Assembly (NCBI GenBank): GCA_003278445.1
Contig: QCFD01000004.1
Location: forward strand, 1 to 48,674
Reading direction: 5' to 3'
DNA: 48,674 bases
Source: Prochlorococcus sp. AG-363-B05
GTDB taxonomy: Bacteria; Cyanobacteriota; Cyanobacteriia; PCC-6307; Cyanobiaceae
Numbering within the stretch: position 1 is the stretch's first letter; each line of letters begins with the position of its first letter. Made by a program: the position numbers and the translations under genes. Positions 18,062 to 27,238 of the stretch are shown here, piece after piece. The notes under the pieces are model-generated. The model was not told the DNA's origin. It saw only the letters and a list, made by a program, of their open reading frames with translations, and made no database searches.

Positions 18062-18406
18062 ATGAAAAGCAATTCTGATAAAAACAAAGCAAAACTTCCA
18101 TGGTGGGTTGAACTATTGTTTGTTCAAATAGGTTTACCAGATTCATGGCTGTCTAAATATCTAAAAAAGAAAAAAGAAACTTACATTTTTATTAATGAAA
18201 ATAAAAAAAATATTTTTTATTTTACTTTATTTATTGCTGGAATATTGTATATATACCCAATCATTAGGTATACATCATCCAGCTCATCCTGCATTGACCA
18301 AACCACAAAATATCTTAAATCAAGCAATGTAAATAAATCAAAAAATGATCTTGATCTAAATTCGATTGCAGTTGGATATTGTCACGGAGGATTATTACCC
18401 AAATAA
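18062..18406 (+). CDS. Hypothetical single-helix membrane protein
   Basis: 114 residues. A tryptophan-rich amphipathic start (KLPWWVELLFVQIGLPDSWL) precedes a basic KKKK stretch. One clear membrane helix (about 50-68, FYFTLFIAGILYIYPII) is followed by a Ser-rich linker with a Cys, and a C-terminal GYCHGGLLPK containing the second Cys. The paired cysteines outside the membrane could form a disulfide if that end is lumenal or periplasmic. No family recognised. TTGACT at 18025-18030 with TATCTA about 16 bases later could be a promoter, but it would place the transcript start almost on the ATG. Confidence 0.6.
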   Translation: MKSNSDKNKAKLPWWVELLFVQIGLPDSWLSKYLKKKKETYIFINENKKNIFYFTLFIAGILYIYPIIRYTSSSSSCIDQTTKYLKSSNVNKSKNDLDLNSIAVGYCHGGLLPK

Positions 18407-18550
18407 TCAGTTATTTATTTTTTTACTATCACCGTCTATGTCATATGTAGGAGGTATATTAGACGGTTTCCCCTCAAGCAAAGGTATCAAGCTAGAAAGA
18501 AGCCTGCCCATAACAGGGACCCAAAACTTTTTATAAGCAAATTTAAGCAT
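18407..18550 (-). CDS. Small hypothetical protein, 47 residues
   Basis: An ATG frame starting MLKFAYKKFWVPVMGRLLSS, then LIPLLEGKPSNIPPTYDIDG and a Lys/Asn tail. The stop codon directly abuts the end of the convergent gene. The N-terminal half is amphipathic and basic, the second half proline-containing and acidic. The composition is more protein-like than expected by chance in such AT-rich DNA, but no family is recognised. Confidence 0.45.
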   Translation of the reverse strand: MLKFAYKKFWVPVMGRLLSSLIPLLEGKPSNIPPTYDIDGDSKKINN

Positions 18551-18598
18551 GGCTAATATATATACTTTTTTATTTTAATATAAAAAATATATATATTC

Positions 18599-20251
18599 TC
18601 ATTTACTTATTTTCATTAATAAAAAGTGATTATCAAAACTACTAATCAACTTAAACAAATCTTTATTTTCATATGTATACATTAGATTTCTGTCAGATGT
18701 AATTACATAATCAACCTTATTCAAATCTTCAAGTGATTTCAAGACCTTAGAGGAAGGCAAATAAAATGAAAGCAGCGTCTTAATCTTAGTGTTAACATTA
18801 TATAAATAAATTGTATTAGAATGAATAATTGATGAGATATATGTGTCATTTACAAATAATTTCGTTTGATGATTAGGATTTCCAATTAAGCCAAAATTAA
18901 ACAATAATGATAGAAATATATATTGCGGAATAATTATATTAAATAAAAACTTAATTAAATTAAACCTATTATATGTGGTATCAAAAAGATATCTAGAAGA
19001 GAATATTATATATATTGTTAGAAATATAGGAACTATATATACTATAAAAAGCTTTCTATAAGGATAATTAGCTAGAGAGTTATCAAAATACATAACAAAA
19101 GAGACAAGGGTAAAACAAATAAATACAACTAATAACAATAATAAATACTTAATTATTGTCTTAGATATCAAGTATCTAAAAGAAAAAGTTTGTAAATATA
19201 ATGCCAACAAGGTTGATAAAGAAGGTAATAGAAAAAGATAATAGTGAGGATATGAAGTAGACATAAATAAAAGTATTAGCAAAGATAAGCATGGGTAACA
19301 ATAGATCAACAAAAGATGATTAACATTATTATTTTTAGGTCTAGTAAAAACAAAAAGAATTAAGAACAAAATTCCAACAGGAAAGGTATAATACAAATAA
19401 TTTAATGGCACAAGTATTAAGTTATTAAAATCAAATCCACCTATAGCCTGCTTTTTTGCAAAATCAAAAAGTGCTGTAATTCCATTACTACCAAACTTCT
19501 TATATGAATAATAGAGATTTAGAATAGTGGGAATAGAACCAAATAATATACCATTCAAGAAAAATATTTTATAAATATTTTTTGCTGGTAATAAATGAAA
19601 AAGAAGAAAAGGTGATAGACCAATAATTGGGACAAAAACCATATAACTTCTTATAAAAAAAGAAGTAGAAATAAATAGTCCAGAAATAAAAATAAAAGTA
19701 CACTTACCTACATGATTACTACTATCTATAAATTTCAAAAAAAATAATATAACCAAAAGAATACACAATACAAAAGGAATATCAGGACTTGCGTATCTTG
19801 AATATTGAATCCATAATGGCATAGAAGATAGTGAAAATAAAGTTATAAAAGCAGTCTTCTTATTTGAAATTTTTATTGTAATCAAATAAGTAATAAATAA
19901 ACAAAGAAAAGAGGAGAGAATGCTAGGGAGCCTAAGAGCAAGTTCATTGTTTCCAAAGAACCGTAAAGATAATGCTATAAACCAGTAACTTCCAAGTGTC
20001 TTATGATGAGGTGAAGGAAATGGTGCAGAAAACCAATTATATGATTCCTCAACTAATCTTGATCTTCTTGCATAAAGGCCCTCATCATGAGCGACTAGGC
20101 TTTGGGTAGAGAAATCTATAAGAAAATAAAATAACACATATGAAATAATCAAAAGTAGAGCTAATATTAACTTCTTATGCTTTATGAAAAAATTCATCTC
20201 TCCTATTTTATTATTCTTAATGTTAATAATGTTAGAAGAAGTATTTTTCAT
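18599..20251 (-). CDS. ArnT/PMT-like membrane glycosyltransferase
   Basis: 550 residues with about a dozen hydrophobic segments. The first extracytoplasmic loop carries the acidic pair D56-E57 in VAHDEGLYARRSRLVEE, followed by HHKTLGSYWFIALSLRFFGNNELALRLPS, the layout of ArnT-type (GT83, PMT-like) polyprenyl-phosphate-sugar transferases. Such enzymes add a sugar from a lipid carrier to lipid A, glycans or proteins outside the cytoplasm, and the acceptor here is unknown. M19 is an alternative start. The gene is visibly richer in A/T (many ATA and AAT codons) than core neighbours and sits alone among small orphan genes, which suggests later acquisition or fast evolution. Confidence 0.82.
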   Translation of the reverse strand: MKNTSSNIINIKNNKIGEMNFFIKHKKLILALLLIISYVLFYFLIDFSTQSLVAHDEGLYARRSRLVEESYNWFSAPFPSPHHKTLGSYWFIALSLRFFGNNELALRLPSILSSFLCLFITYLITIKISNKKTAFITLFSLSSMPLWIQYSRYASPDIPFVLCILLVILFFLKFIDSSNHVGKCTFIFISGLFISTSFFIRSYMVFVPIIGLSPFLLFHLLPAKNIYKIFFLNGILFGSIPTILNLYYSYKKFGSNGITALFDFAKKQAIGGFDFNNLILVPLNYLYYTFPVGILFLILFVFTRPKNNNVNHLLLIYCYPCLSLLILLFMSTSYPHYYLFLLPSLSTLLALYLQTFSFRYLISKTIIKYLLLLLVVFICFTLVSFVMYFDNSLANYPYRKLFIVYIVPIFLTIYIIFSSRYLFDTTYNRFNLIKFLFNIIIPQYIFLSLLFNFGLIGNPNHQTKLFVNDTYISSIIHSNTIYLYNVNTKIKTLLSFYLPSSKVLKSLEDLNKVDYVITSDRNLMYTYENKDLFKLISSFDNHFLLMKISK

Positions 20252-20398
20252 GATCGAATATCTTTAGTTTTTCAAAGATTCAATTAAATTAATAATACTT
20301 TAACTCAAATCATGTCTAAAGTAATTTGGTTTGAGAATCAAATAGAGAATGTATTATTAACATCATGTATAATAATACAAATTTTTAAAATTATAAAA

Positions 20399-20596
20399 AT
20401 GGCAACAGCAAAGGAAAAGAAAGAGGAAGTAAAAGCCTCCTTAAAGATATTAAGAGCTGAACTAAGAAAAATGCATTTAGGTGTAACTGAAGAACTTTCT
20501 CTACCTGAGCCTTCAGAAGTCAAAAAATTAATGACTCAAATGGAGGAACTATTGGTGGTAATTGAACCAAAATCATCTAGGAAAACAAAAAAGTAA
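20399..20596 (+). CDS. Small coiled-coil hypothetical protein
   Basis: 65 residues from the ATG at 20399: MATAKEKKEEVKASLKILRA and onward, with LSLPEPSEVKKLMTQMEELL. The frame extends upstream to an ATG at 20312, but that extension is hydrophobic, AT-rich and unlike the rest, so I prefer the internal start. The protein is charged and helical with a basic tail (SRKTKK). No family recognised. Possibly a conserved small cyanobacterial protein. Confidence 0.6.
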   Translation: MATAKEKKEEVKASLKILRAELRKMHLGVTEELSLPEPSEVKKLMTQMEELLVVIEPKSSRKTKK

Positions 20597-20694
20597 GTCA
20601 AAGAACTAATTTATCTTAATTAGAAAGACTAGGAAAATAATATTTTAACAAGAGAAATAATATACTAAAAATATACTAAAAAATATCTTTTCAA

Positions 20695-20916
20695 CTAATC
20701 TTTTTTCAAAGAATTAAATAAATTTGGTATTGTAATTAATACCGTGATTGCCAAGGGGTGCTCAGAAATAGTATAGAAAAGAGATGAAAAAGTGAAAAAG
20801 TCTAATAGAAGTCTAAGATCAATCCTTAAATCATATATTGAGAGTGTAATTAGAATAATTGGTATCCAATTTAATTTAAAATATTTAAACAATCTAGACA
20901 TATAATTGCAATACAT
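20695..20916 (-). CDS. Small hypothetical protein downstream of secF
   Basis: 73 residues, or 68 from the second ATG at 20901. It has a hydrophobic start (WIPIILITLSIYDLRIDLRLLLDFFT) and a later hydrophobic stretch (HPLAITVLITIPNLFNSL). The DLRxxLRLLLD and HPLA elements seem like those of a small protein family of marine cyanobacteria I vaguely recall, without a known function. It starts 14 bases after the secF stop on the same strand, so it is probably the last gene of the pdhB-secD-secF unit. Confidence 0.6.
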   Translation of the reverse strand: MYCNYMSRLFKYFKLNWIPIILITLSIYDLRIDLRLLLDFFTFSSLFYTISEHPLAITVLITIPNLFNSLKKD

Positions 20917-20930
20917 ATATTATAGTTAAT

Positions 20931-21887
20931 CTATTTATTGCTAGTTATAGATAAAATTGAAGGAGCCAAAGCTATGCTTGACCAAGAACCGGCCAACACG
21001 CCAATAAATAAAGCAAATGAAAACCAATATAATGTAGAACCTCCCCAAATCAATATACATATTAATGGAAGTAGTGTTGTAAAACTTGTATATAAAGTTC
21101 TTGTTAATGTCGCTCCAACTGCATTATCAATCTGATATTTAAAACTTAATTCATTATCTTTTAAACTTTTTTCTCTAATACGATCAAAAACTACAACAGT
21201 ATTATTGACTGAATACCCTGCAATAGTCAACAGGGCTACTGCAAATAATGAATCAACTTCTACATTATAAAAATATCCTAACCAAGAAAAAACACCACAA
21301 ACAATCAGTACATCATGAAAAAGTGCAAACAATGCTAAGAAAGAATATCTTCGATCATATCTAAAATTTATATATAAAGCTATTCCTAGAAAAGCAAATA
21401 CTAAAGATATTAAACTACTTCTAAGTAATTGCTTTCCAAGACTAGGTCCAATTATTTGTACTGAAGTATTTTCATTTATAATTGGTCCAAATGATTTCTT
21501 AACCTCATTAACTACAGATTCTGATTGACCTGCAGAAAGGAAGGGAAGTCTTATAGATATTAATTTTGAATTATCTAATAATTGAATTTGTGAACGAGTT
21601 AAGTTAGGAGCAGTACTTGAAGTAAAGTTATTATCTAAATTCTTTAAAGCTGTTAAAGTATTAGTTATATCACTTGTATTTATTTCGATACAATCACTAT
21701 TGCATCTCCTCTCTAAAGTAATTTGTGTGCCTCCTGTGTAATCTAGCCCTAGATTTAAAGGAGCCTTAATGCTAGGAGTTTTGAAGCATATTAACATTCC
21801 TACTATTGAAATTAATGATAAAGAAAATGAAATAAGCCAAACTATTTTTCTGTTTTTATAGAGTTGAACTTTTGAATTAGCTTTCAT
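20931..21887 (-). CDS. secF: Protein translocase subunit SecF
   Basis: 318 residues with the SecF signature LGLDYTGGTQITLE after the first membrane helix, a periplasmic P4 domain, then helices containing FHDVLIVCGVFSWLG, TIAGYSVNNTVVVFDRIRE and the final LFIGVLAGSWSSIALAP. SecF forms a complex with SecD that uses the proton-motive force to complete Sec-dependent export across plasma and thylakoid membranes. It follows secD by 21 bases. Confidence 0.97.
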   Translation of the reverse strand: MKANSKVQLYKNRKIVWLISFSLSLISIVGMLICFKTPSIKAPLNLGLDYTGGTQITLERRCNSDCIEINTSDITNTLTALKNLDNNFTSSTAPNLTRSQIQLLDNSKLISIRLPFLSAGQSESVVNEVKKSFGPIINENTSVQIIGPSLGKQLLRSSLISLVFAFLGIALYINFRYDRRYSFLALFALFHDVLIVCGVFSWLGYFYNVEVDSLFAVALLTIAGYSVNNTVVVFDRIREKSLKDNELSFKYQIDNAVGATLTRTLYTSFTTLLPLICILIWGGSTLYWFSFALFIGVLAGSWSSIALAPSILSITSNK

Positions 21888-21908
21888 AATTTAATTGATT
21901 TGAATTAA

Positions 21909-23402
21909 TTACTTTTGGATGTTGATAGATGGTGTTGGAATAAGTTTTGGATTGATAAAGTTAGAAATTTTCCTAAGGTATTGATAACTCATCAGAAACC
22001 TCAATATTGCCTTTGTACATGTTAATGCTGTAAATAAACTCAATACAACTCCAATTCCTAATGTTGCAGCAAACCCTTTAACAAATCCAGTACCCAAATA
22101 AAATAAAGTTATGCAACTTATTAAAGTAGTTAAATGACCATCAATAATAGAAGAAAAGGCATTCTTGAAACTAGCATCTATTGAACGAATTAAAGTATTA
22201 CCATTACGTAATTCTTCCTTCAGTCTTTCAAAAATTAGAACATTAGCATCTACAGCCATACCTATACTTAAAATAAATCCAGCTATACCAGGAAGTGTAA
22301 GAGTTACTGGAAGTAATGCATAAATAGAAAGAGTAAATAATGAATAAAAAGATAAAGCTAGTACAGCAACGAAACCTGCTAGTTTATAAATAATGATCAT
22401 AAAAATACCTACAAATAACAACCCTGTTAAAGCAGCAAAAAGACTTAGACGAATATTTTGAACACCTAGTGAGGGTCCAATTGTTCTTATTTGAATAATG
22501 TCGATAGGCAAAGGTAAGGCCCCTCCCCTTAATTGTACTTCTAAATTTCTAGCGTCATCAGAAGTGAAATTACCGCTAATTGTAGCGGCGCCACCTGTTA
22601 TTCCTGCATTTTCAAATTGCTTACCTACGCTTGCTTCGCTATATGAAATCCCATCAATAACAATTCCTAGTAATCGAGAAGTACCAGCTATGGATTTTGT
22701 GATATCTGCAAATTTATCTCCTCCCTCACTATTGAAGTTTAAAGTAACTTCCCAATCATTTGTATTTTGATCTTGACGTCTACCTGCATTTATTAAATAT
22801 TGACCAGTTAATGATGTTGGCTCAAATAAAACTGCTATTTCAGTATTAATTTTATTTCTTAGGAGATTAAATTCGTCATAATCAAAAATCTGGTTGGATT
22901 TAATATTATATTTATCGAACAAATTATTTATTTCATTATTAATATTTAGCTCCTTTATTAATTGAGCTGAATTGTTATTCTCTTCTAATAACTTAATAAT
23001 AGATTCAACTCTATTTCTTTGAGTTTGTAAATCTTTTAATTGAGCCTCTGTTCCATTCTTTTGGATTCTGAATTCTAATAATGCAGTTTCTCCTAATACT
23101 TTAGCTGCGCCAGAAGGATCCTGCTCTCCAGGAAGTTCTAATAATAATTGATTTGTTCCTATAGTTTGAAGCTGAGAATCAGAAACTCCTAATCCATTAA
23201 CTCTCTTATCAAGAACAGCTTTGACTCCTTCTATGTCATTGGGGGTTATTTTTGTTATCTCTTCAGTAGTCTGAACCTCTAAAGTTAATTGACTACCTCC
23301 ACGAAGATCCAAGCCTAATTGAAAAGGTATATTAGTACAAATAAATATACTTAAAACAGCAAAAATGATTACAACAATAAACCAGTAATTCTTTCGGCCC
23401 AT
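21909..23402 (-). CDS. secD: Protein translocase subunit SecD
   Basis: 497 residues. The first membrane helix leads into the P1 start LGLDLRGGSQLTLEV. The P1 base domain (DKRVNGLGVSDSQLQTIG) follows, with GGAATISGNFT before the helical bundle containing GMAVDANVLIFERLKEELRNG. It is the RND-family partner of SecF in protein export. The start codon lies 2 bases after the pdhB stop, a spacing that implies one transcript for pdhB, secD and secF. Confidence 0.97.
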   Translation of the reverse strand: MGRKNYWFIVVIIFAVLSIFICTNIPFQLGLDLRGGSQLTLEVQTTEEITKITPNDIEGVKAVLDKRVNGLGVSDSQLQTIGTNQLLLELPGEQDPSGAAKVLGETALLEFRIQKNGTEAQLKDLQTQRNRVESIIKLLEENNNSAQLIKELNINNEINNLFDKYNIKSNQIFDYDEFNLLRNKINTEIAVLFEPTSLTGQYLINAGRRQDQNTNDWEVTLNFNSEGGDKFADITKSIAGTSRLLGIVIDGISYSEASVGKQFENAGITGGAATISGNFTSDDARNLEVQLRGGALPLPIDIIQIRTIGPSLGVQNIRLSLFAALTGLLFVGIFMIIIYKLAGFVAVLALSFYSLFTLSIYALLPVTLTLPGIAGFILSIGMAVDANVLIFERLKEELRNGNTLIRSIDASFKNAFSSIIDGHLTTLISCITLFYLGTGFVKGFAATLGIGVVLSLFTALTCTKAILRFLMSYQYLRKISNFINPKLIPTPSINIQK

Positions 23403-23404
23403 TG

Positions 23405-24394
23405 TTAATCTACTCCACCATTATTAATAATTTTCACAGCAGCATCAACAATCTGGTGAGGTTGAATGATAGTTAAATTCTCTAAGTTTCCATTATATGG
23501 AGTAGGAATATCCTGACTGGATAAACGAACTGGAGGAGAATCTAGATCATCAAAACAATTTTCAGTAATTAAAGACATTAATTCGGCGGCAATACCACCA
23601 GTTTTCATACATTCTTCAACAATAATTACTCTATGAGTTTTCTTGATAGATTTAGAAATTGTTTCCATATCAAAAGGCTTTAGACTTATTAAATCAATCA
23701 ATTCAACATCAATTCCCTTACCTTCGAGTATTTCGACAGCTTTTAAACAGTGATGTCGCATTCTTGAATAAGTTAAGATCGTAATATCATTACCTTGTTT
23801 TACAAGATCGGCTTGATCTAGAGCACATATGTATTCACCTTCAGGTAATTCTTCAGTGAGGTTATACAAAAGGACATGTTCAAAGAAAAGGACAGGATTA
23901 TTATCCCTAATAGCTGCTTTCATTAGTCCTTTAGCATTGGTAGGTGTACTGCAAGCAACGATTTTTATGCCAGGAACAGCATGAAAATACGCTTCAAGTC
24001 TTTGACTATGTTCAGCTCCTAATTGCCTTCCAACTCCACCAGGACCTCTAACAACTGTTGGAATGGTGAAATTTCCACCACTTGTGTATCTAAGCATTCC
24101 CATATTGTTTGAAATTTGATTAAAAGCCAATAATAAAAAACCCATATTCATACCTTCCACAATTGGTCTTAAGCCTGTCATAGCGGCACCAACAGCCATA
24201 CCTGTAAAACTGTTCTCAGCAATTGGAGTATCTAAGACTCTGAACTCTCCATATTTTTCATATAAATCCTTGGTAACTTTATAAGATCCTCCATACTGTC
24301 CAACATCTTCACCCATTACGCATACATAAGGATCTCTCGCCATTTCTTCATCAATAGCTTCACGAAGAGCATTAAATAAAAGAGTACCTTTCAC
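23405..24394 (-). CDS. pdhB: Pyruvate dehydrogenase E1 component, beta subunit
   Basis: 329 residues with a GTG start giving [18 protein letters not shown]. Visible signatures are the transketolase pyrimidine-domain elements [19 protein letters not shown] and [18 protein letters not shown], and the C-terminal [12 protein letters not shown]. With PdhA (not in the window) it forms the ThDP-dependent E1 that oxidatively decarboxylates pyruvate to feed acetyl-CoA into fatty acids. In cyanobacteria this E1 serves both carbon flow and MEP-pathway competition for pyruvate. It heads the pdhB-secD-secF unit. Confidence 0.96.
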   Translation of the reverse strand: MKGTLLFNALREAIDEEMARDPYVCVMGEDVGQYGGSYKVTKDLYEKYGEFRVLDTPIAENSFTGMAVGAAMTGLRPIVEGMNMGFLLLAFNQISNNMGMLRYTSGGNFTIPTVVRGPGGVGRQLGAEHSQRLEAYFHAVPGIKIVACSTPTNAKGLMKAAIRDNNPVLFFEHVLLYNLTEELPEGEYICALDQADLVKQGNDITILTYSRMRHHCLKAVEILEGKGIDVELIDLISLKPFDMETISKSIKKTHRVIIVEECMKTGGIAAELMSLITENCFDDLDSPPVRLSSQDIPTPYNGNLENLTIIQPHQIVDAAVKIINNGGVD

Positions 24395-24588
24395 AGCTTT
24401 AACGGATCTCCCGGGTTAACGGTTTGTTCATCCAAACTATCTCAAACTGTGCCTAATTACCCACCTGCCGCAAAAGTAGATAACAGCAATATGGAAAGCA
24501 ACATCCCTGGAGAAAGCAATAAAACAAGAAGGCCCAAATCATGAAGGGTCATAGAAAGGCTTAAATATGACAATTTTATAATTAAATA
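24395..24588. other. Spacer between DUF3082 and pdhB, relatively G+C-rich
   Basis: This 194-base stretch upstream of pdhB has a segment (about 24400-24540) with more G and C than most spacers here, including CCCGGG at 24411-24416. A reading frame on the + strand from a GTG at 24455 runs about 30 codons, but looks unlike a known protein. It may hold the pdhB promoter and a long leader or a small RNA. I saw no recognised riboswitch or Yfr motif. Confidence 0.3.
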
Positions 24589-24951
24589 CTAGTCTGTTTT
24601 TACTATATTGCCCTCAATCAAACTTCGAATAAATACTAAAAACAAACCTAATCCTATAAAACCAAACGTGAATGTTGCCAGAAAGCTAATTCCTATAATT
24701 AGTGTTTTAAAACCGGAGGCAATACTCTGGGCGATTGGAGAAGAATAATCCGGAGTATGAATAGAAAAGTATAAAACTATTTTCCTACTTATAAATAAGC
24801 TTAACAAGCAAAAAGATAAACTCGTAAATGAACCAGATAAAAAGCTTAAGGGGCCCTTTTGGGGCTCAGGACTAGCAGTATTGTTAGGACTTGATTCAGA
24901 AGTCTCTAATTCATCTGATTTTTTTTCAAACCCATTACTAGGTGAATTCAT
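24589..24951 (-). CDS. DUF3082 membrane protein
   Basis: 120 residues. A polar, Ser/Pro/Glu-rich N-terminus (about 1-35, including SSPNNTASPEPQKG) leads to PLSFLSGSFTSLSFCLLSLFISRKIVLYF and two further hydrophobic segments, ending FLVFIRSLIEG. This is the layout I remember for DUF3082, found in cyanobacteria and plant plastids. Function unknown. It overlaps ispE by 14 bases on the same strand and so belongs to the rsmA-ispE unit. Confidence 0.8.
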   Translation of the reverse strand: MNSPSNGFEKKSDELETSESSPNNTASPEPQKGPLSFLSGSFTSLSFCLLSLFISRKIVLYFSIHTPDYSSPIAQSIASGFKTLIIGISFLATFTFGFIGLGLFLVFIRSLIEGNIVKTD

Positions 24952-25897
24952 TTTCTAATTGAACTCCATTAGACAGCATTGAACATGCCCAAGCTGATAA
25001 GCCAGCCTCTTCAAATTCATTAAAATGTTTTTTTAGTACTTTATTTGCTTCATCATAATTTGGGAACAAGGCAAAACAGCTTGGTCCAGAGCCACTCATC
25101 GAAACAAGACGAGAACCTGGCAAATCAGACAATATTTTCAAAGACTTCTCAACTTCTGGCGCCATAGGGCAAACTGTTTTTTGTAAATCATTTTGTATTT
25201 CAGTTCGTTTATAAAATAGAGTCTGATCAGACCAGTCGATAGATCTAATTATCTTTCTCTTCTTTTCAAAGTCCCTATCATCTTCAAGATAAGTATATTC
25301 GTACTGTTCTTTATATTTTTTATAAGCAACTGGCGTGGAAACTTGTATCGATGGATCTTTAACTAAAATAACGCCCAGATTAAACTGATTAGTATTTAAT
25401 TTTTCTAGAACTTCTCCTCTACCAAAACATATTTGCCTACCTCCTGATACACAAAAGGGTATATCTGATCCAATTTCTTTTGAGATATCCTCTAATTCAT
25501 AAATCTCAAGATTTAAAGCCCAGAGCTTATTTAATCCAACCAGTATTGCTGCTGCATCAGTAGAACCACCTGCTAAGCCTGCACCTATGGGAATGTTTTT
25601 TTCAAGTTCTATATGAACACCTAATTGTTTATTTCCTACTTTATTTCTCAGAAGCTTTGCAGCTTTTATTATTAAATTATCTTCACCATTACTTATCTGA
25701 TTATTATTTGATTTGAGAGTAATATTATCATCTTCACATTTTATCATCTTCAACTGATCACTTAAGTTAATACTTTGCATAACCATTGCCAATTCATGAA
25801 AGCCATCGGTACGCATTCCTAAAATCTCTAAATGCAAATTAATTTTTGCATTTGCTTTTGCAATAAGAAAATTAGCATTTGCTTTTGGAGGAACCAT
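24938..25897 (-). CDS. ispE: 4-diphosphocytidyl-2-C-methyl-D-erythritol kinase
   Basis: 319 residues from the ATG at 25897, overlapping rsmA by 26 bases. A GTG at 25909 is an alternative adding 4 residues. GHMP-kinase motifs are clear: AKINLHLEILGMRTDGFHEL, the ATP loop PIGAGLAGGSTDAAA and the C-terminal SMSGSGPSCFALF. It phosphorylates CDP-ME in the MEP isoprenoid pathway, the same route as dxs upstream. An AKANA-like repeat near the N-terminus is unusual but harmless. It is coupled to rsmA and DUF3082 by overlap. Confidence 0.96.
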   Translation of the reverse strand: MVPPKANANFLIAKANAKINLHLEILGMRTDGFHELAMVMQSINLSDQLKMIKCEDDNITLKSNNNQISNGEDNLIIKAAKLLRNKVGNKQLGVHIELEKNIPIGAGLAGGSTDAAAILVGLNKLWALNLEIYELEDISKEIGSDIPFCVSGGRQICFGRGEVLEKLNTNQFNLGVILVKDPSIQVSTPVAYKKYKEQYEYTYLEDDRDFEKKRKIIRSIDWSDQTLFYKRTEIQNDLQKTVCPMAPEVEKSLKILSDLPGSRLVSMSGSGPSCFALFPNYDEANKVLKKHFNEFEEAGLSAWACSMLSNGVQLENEFT

Positions 25898-26756
25898 TTT
25901 CAATAACACAAGTTTCTTTTAAAGCTTTTGCCAGCGCAAACCAATTGGAAGGTGAAATTTCCTGTGGTCTCTGATCAAGACTAATACCTCTGTAGGCTAA
26001 AAATTCCTTTATCTGATCGTTTGAAGTTACAAAACTTCCAATCGTGTTTCGTAATTTCTTTCTTCGGCCAGAAAAAGCAACTTTCAAAAGTCTTTCCAAT
26101 AATTCTCCTATCCGAATAAAATCTGGATCAATAGAAATGAATGGCTTAATTAAGACGACTTTGGAATCAACCTTTGGTGAGGGTTGAAAGCATTGAGATG
26201 GCACATCGCAAACTTCTTGACAGTTTGCTAAAAGCTGAATTCTTACAGTTAAAGCACTAAAATTACTTTGCCCAGGAAGAGCAACAATTCTTTGAGCCAC
26301 CTCTTTTTGCATAAGCAAAACTAAAATATCAAAACTATTTTCAGGTACTTTGCCTAATTGACCAATCAATCTTTTTAATAATGGACCTGTAATGTTGTAA
26401 GGAATATTAGCCACAACTTTATTTATCATTTGTCCATTTGCTGCTTCTAATGGAACAGATAGAACATCTCCCTCTTTCAAGCAGAATTTATTTTGATTAC
26501 TAAAACGTTTTCTCAAACCAACAATTAAATCTCTATCTAGTTCTATTGCTTGTATGAATTTTGCTTGAGATTCAATTAATTTTTCAGTTAAAGCTCCTTT
26601 ACCTGGTCCAACTTCTAAGACACAATCATTAGAATTCAATTTGGCTGCCTTAACTATTTGATCAAGAACTTCCTGATCCTTTAACCAATGCTGACCAAAA
26701 CGTTTCCGAGGGAAATGTTTAAAATCATTCAAAGTTTTATCACCCATACTCTCCAC
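25872..26756 (-). CDS. rsmA: 16S rRNA dimethyladenosine transferase
   Basis: 294 residues with RFGQHWLKDQEVLDQIV at the start, SAM-binding VLEVGPGKGALTEKL, ANIPYNITGPLL (the catalytic NxPY motif) and the Q-rich QCFQPSPKVDSKV. RsmA (KsgA) dimethylates A1518 and A1519 of 16S rRNA late in small-subunit assembly. It leads the rsmA-ispE-DUF3082 set, whose genes overlap one another. A 102-base spacer separates it from the divergent gene on the right. Confidence 0.97.
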   Translation of the reverse strand: MESMGDKTLNDFKHFPRKRFGQHWLKDQEVLDQIVKAAKLNSNDCVLEVGPGKGALTEKLIESQAKFIQAIELDRDLIVGLRKRFSNQNKFCLKEGDVLSVPLEAANGQMINKVVANIPYNITGPLLKRLIGQLGKVPENSFDILVLLMQKEVAQRIVALPGQSNFSALTVRIQLLANCQEVCDVPSQCFQPSPKVDSKVVLIKPFISIDPDFIRIGELLERLLKVAFSGRRKKLRNTIGSFVTSNDQIKEFLAYRGISLDQRPQEISPSNWFALAKALKETCVIENGSSKSKC

Positions 26757-26858
26757 TTACATACAACAATAGAATGACCACATATTTCACTCAAATAAAA
26801 ATAAATTATTTAAAATATACTCATAAAATGATCTTCATTCAATATACATTTTTCTAAA

Positions 26859-27224
26859 ATGACTTTTGATAGCCATAGCCTTGAACGCTTAAAAGAGCTT
26901 GGACGAAAACTCCCTAAAGAGATATCTCAACCTCAATCAATAGAATCCAACAACTCCAAAGAAACTAAAGAACATAAATTACACCCTGTTGAAATTGAAA
27001 CCAACCCTGAACAACTTTTCCGAGAATTAATGGAGATCAGCCCAGATGGCAATGTACCAAGCCATCTTTTAGAAAGACTAAAGAAAATTGAATCAAATAC
27101 TATTAAAAGTTCAACAAATACAGAGCCAGTTATGAATGAAAATCCTCAAAAGCTTTCTAACACCGAATCACTAAACCTTTATACACAATTTAAACAATTT
27201 CTCCTTGAAGATGATATCGATTAG
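26859..27224 (+). CDS. Hypothetical protein, 121 residues
   Basis: A polar, largely disordered-looking protein. The start SLERLKELGRKLPKEI and an internal LFRELMEISPDGNVPSHLLERLKKIE look like two short amphipathic helices, while Asn/Ser/Glu-rich linkers join them. The last part (LYTQFKQFLLEDD) is another helix. No catalytic motif or membrane segment. It ends 14 bases before rlmH and probably shares its transcript. Similar proteins may exist in related picocyanobacteria, but I cannot name a family. Confidence 0.7.
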   Translation: MTFDSHSLERLKELGRKLPKEISQPQSIESNNSKETKEHKLHPVEIETNPEQLFRELMEISPDGNVPSHLLERLKKIESNTIKSSTNTEPVMNENPQKLSNTESLNLYTQFKQFLLEDDID

Positions 27225-27238
27225 TTAAATGTTTTTTT

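Noticed and set aside
20312..20398. Upstream extension of the small protein at 20399
   Set aside because: Hydrophobic, AT-rich residues unlike the charged helical protein that follows; the ATG at 20399 is preferred.
20661..20682. Tandem 11-base repeat (TATACTAAAAA twice)
   Set aside because: Only two copies in AT-rich spacer DNA; probably a replication-slippage product with no function.
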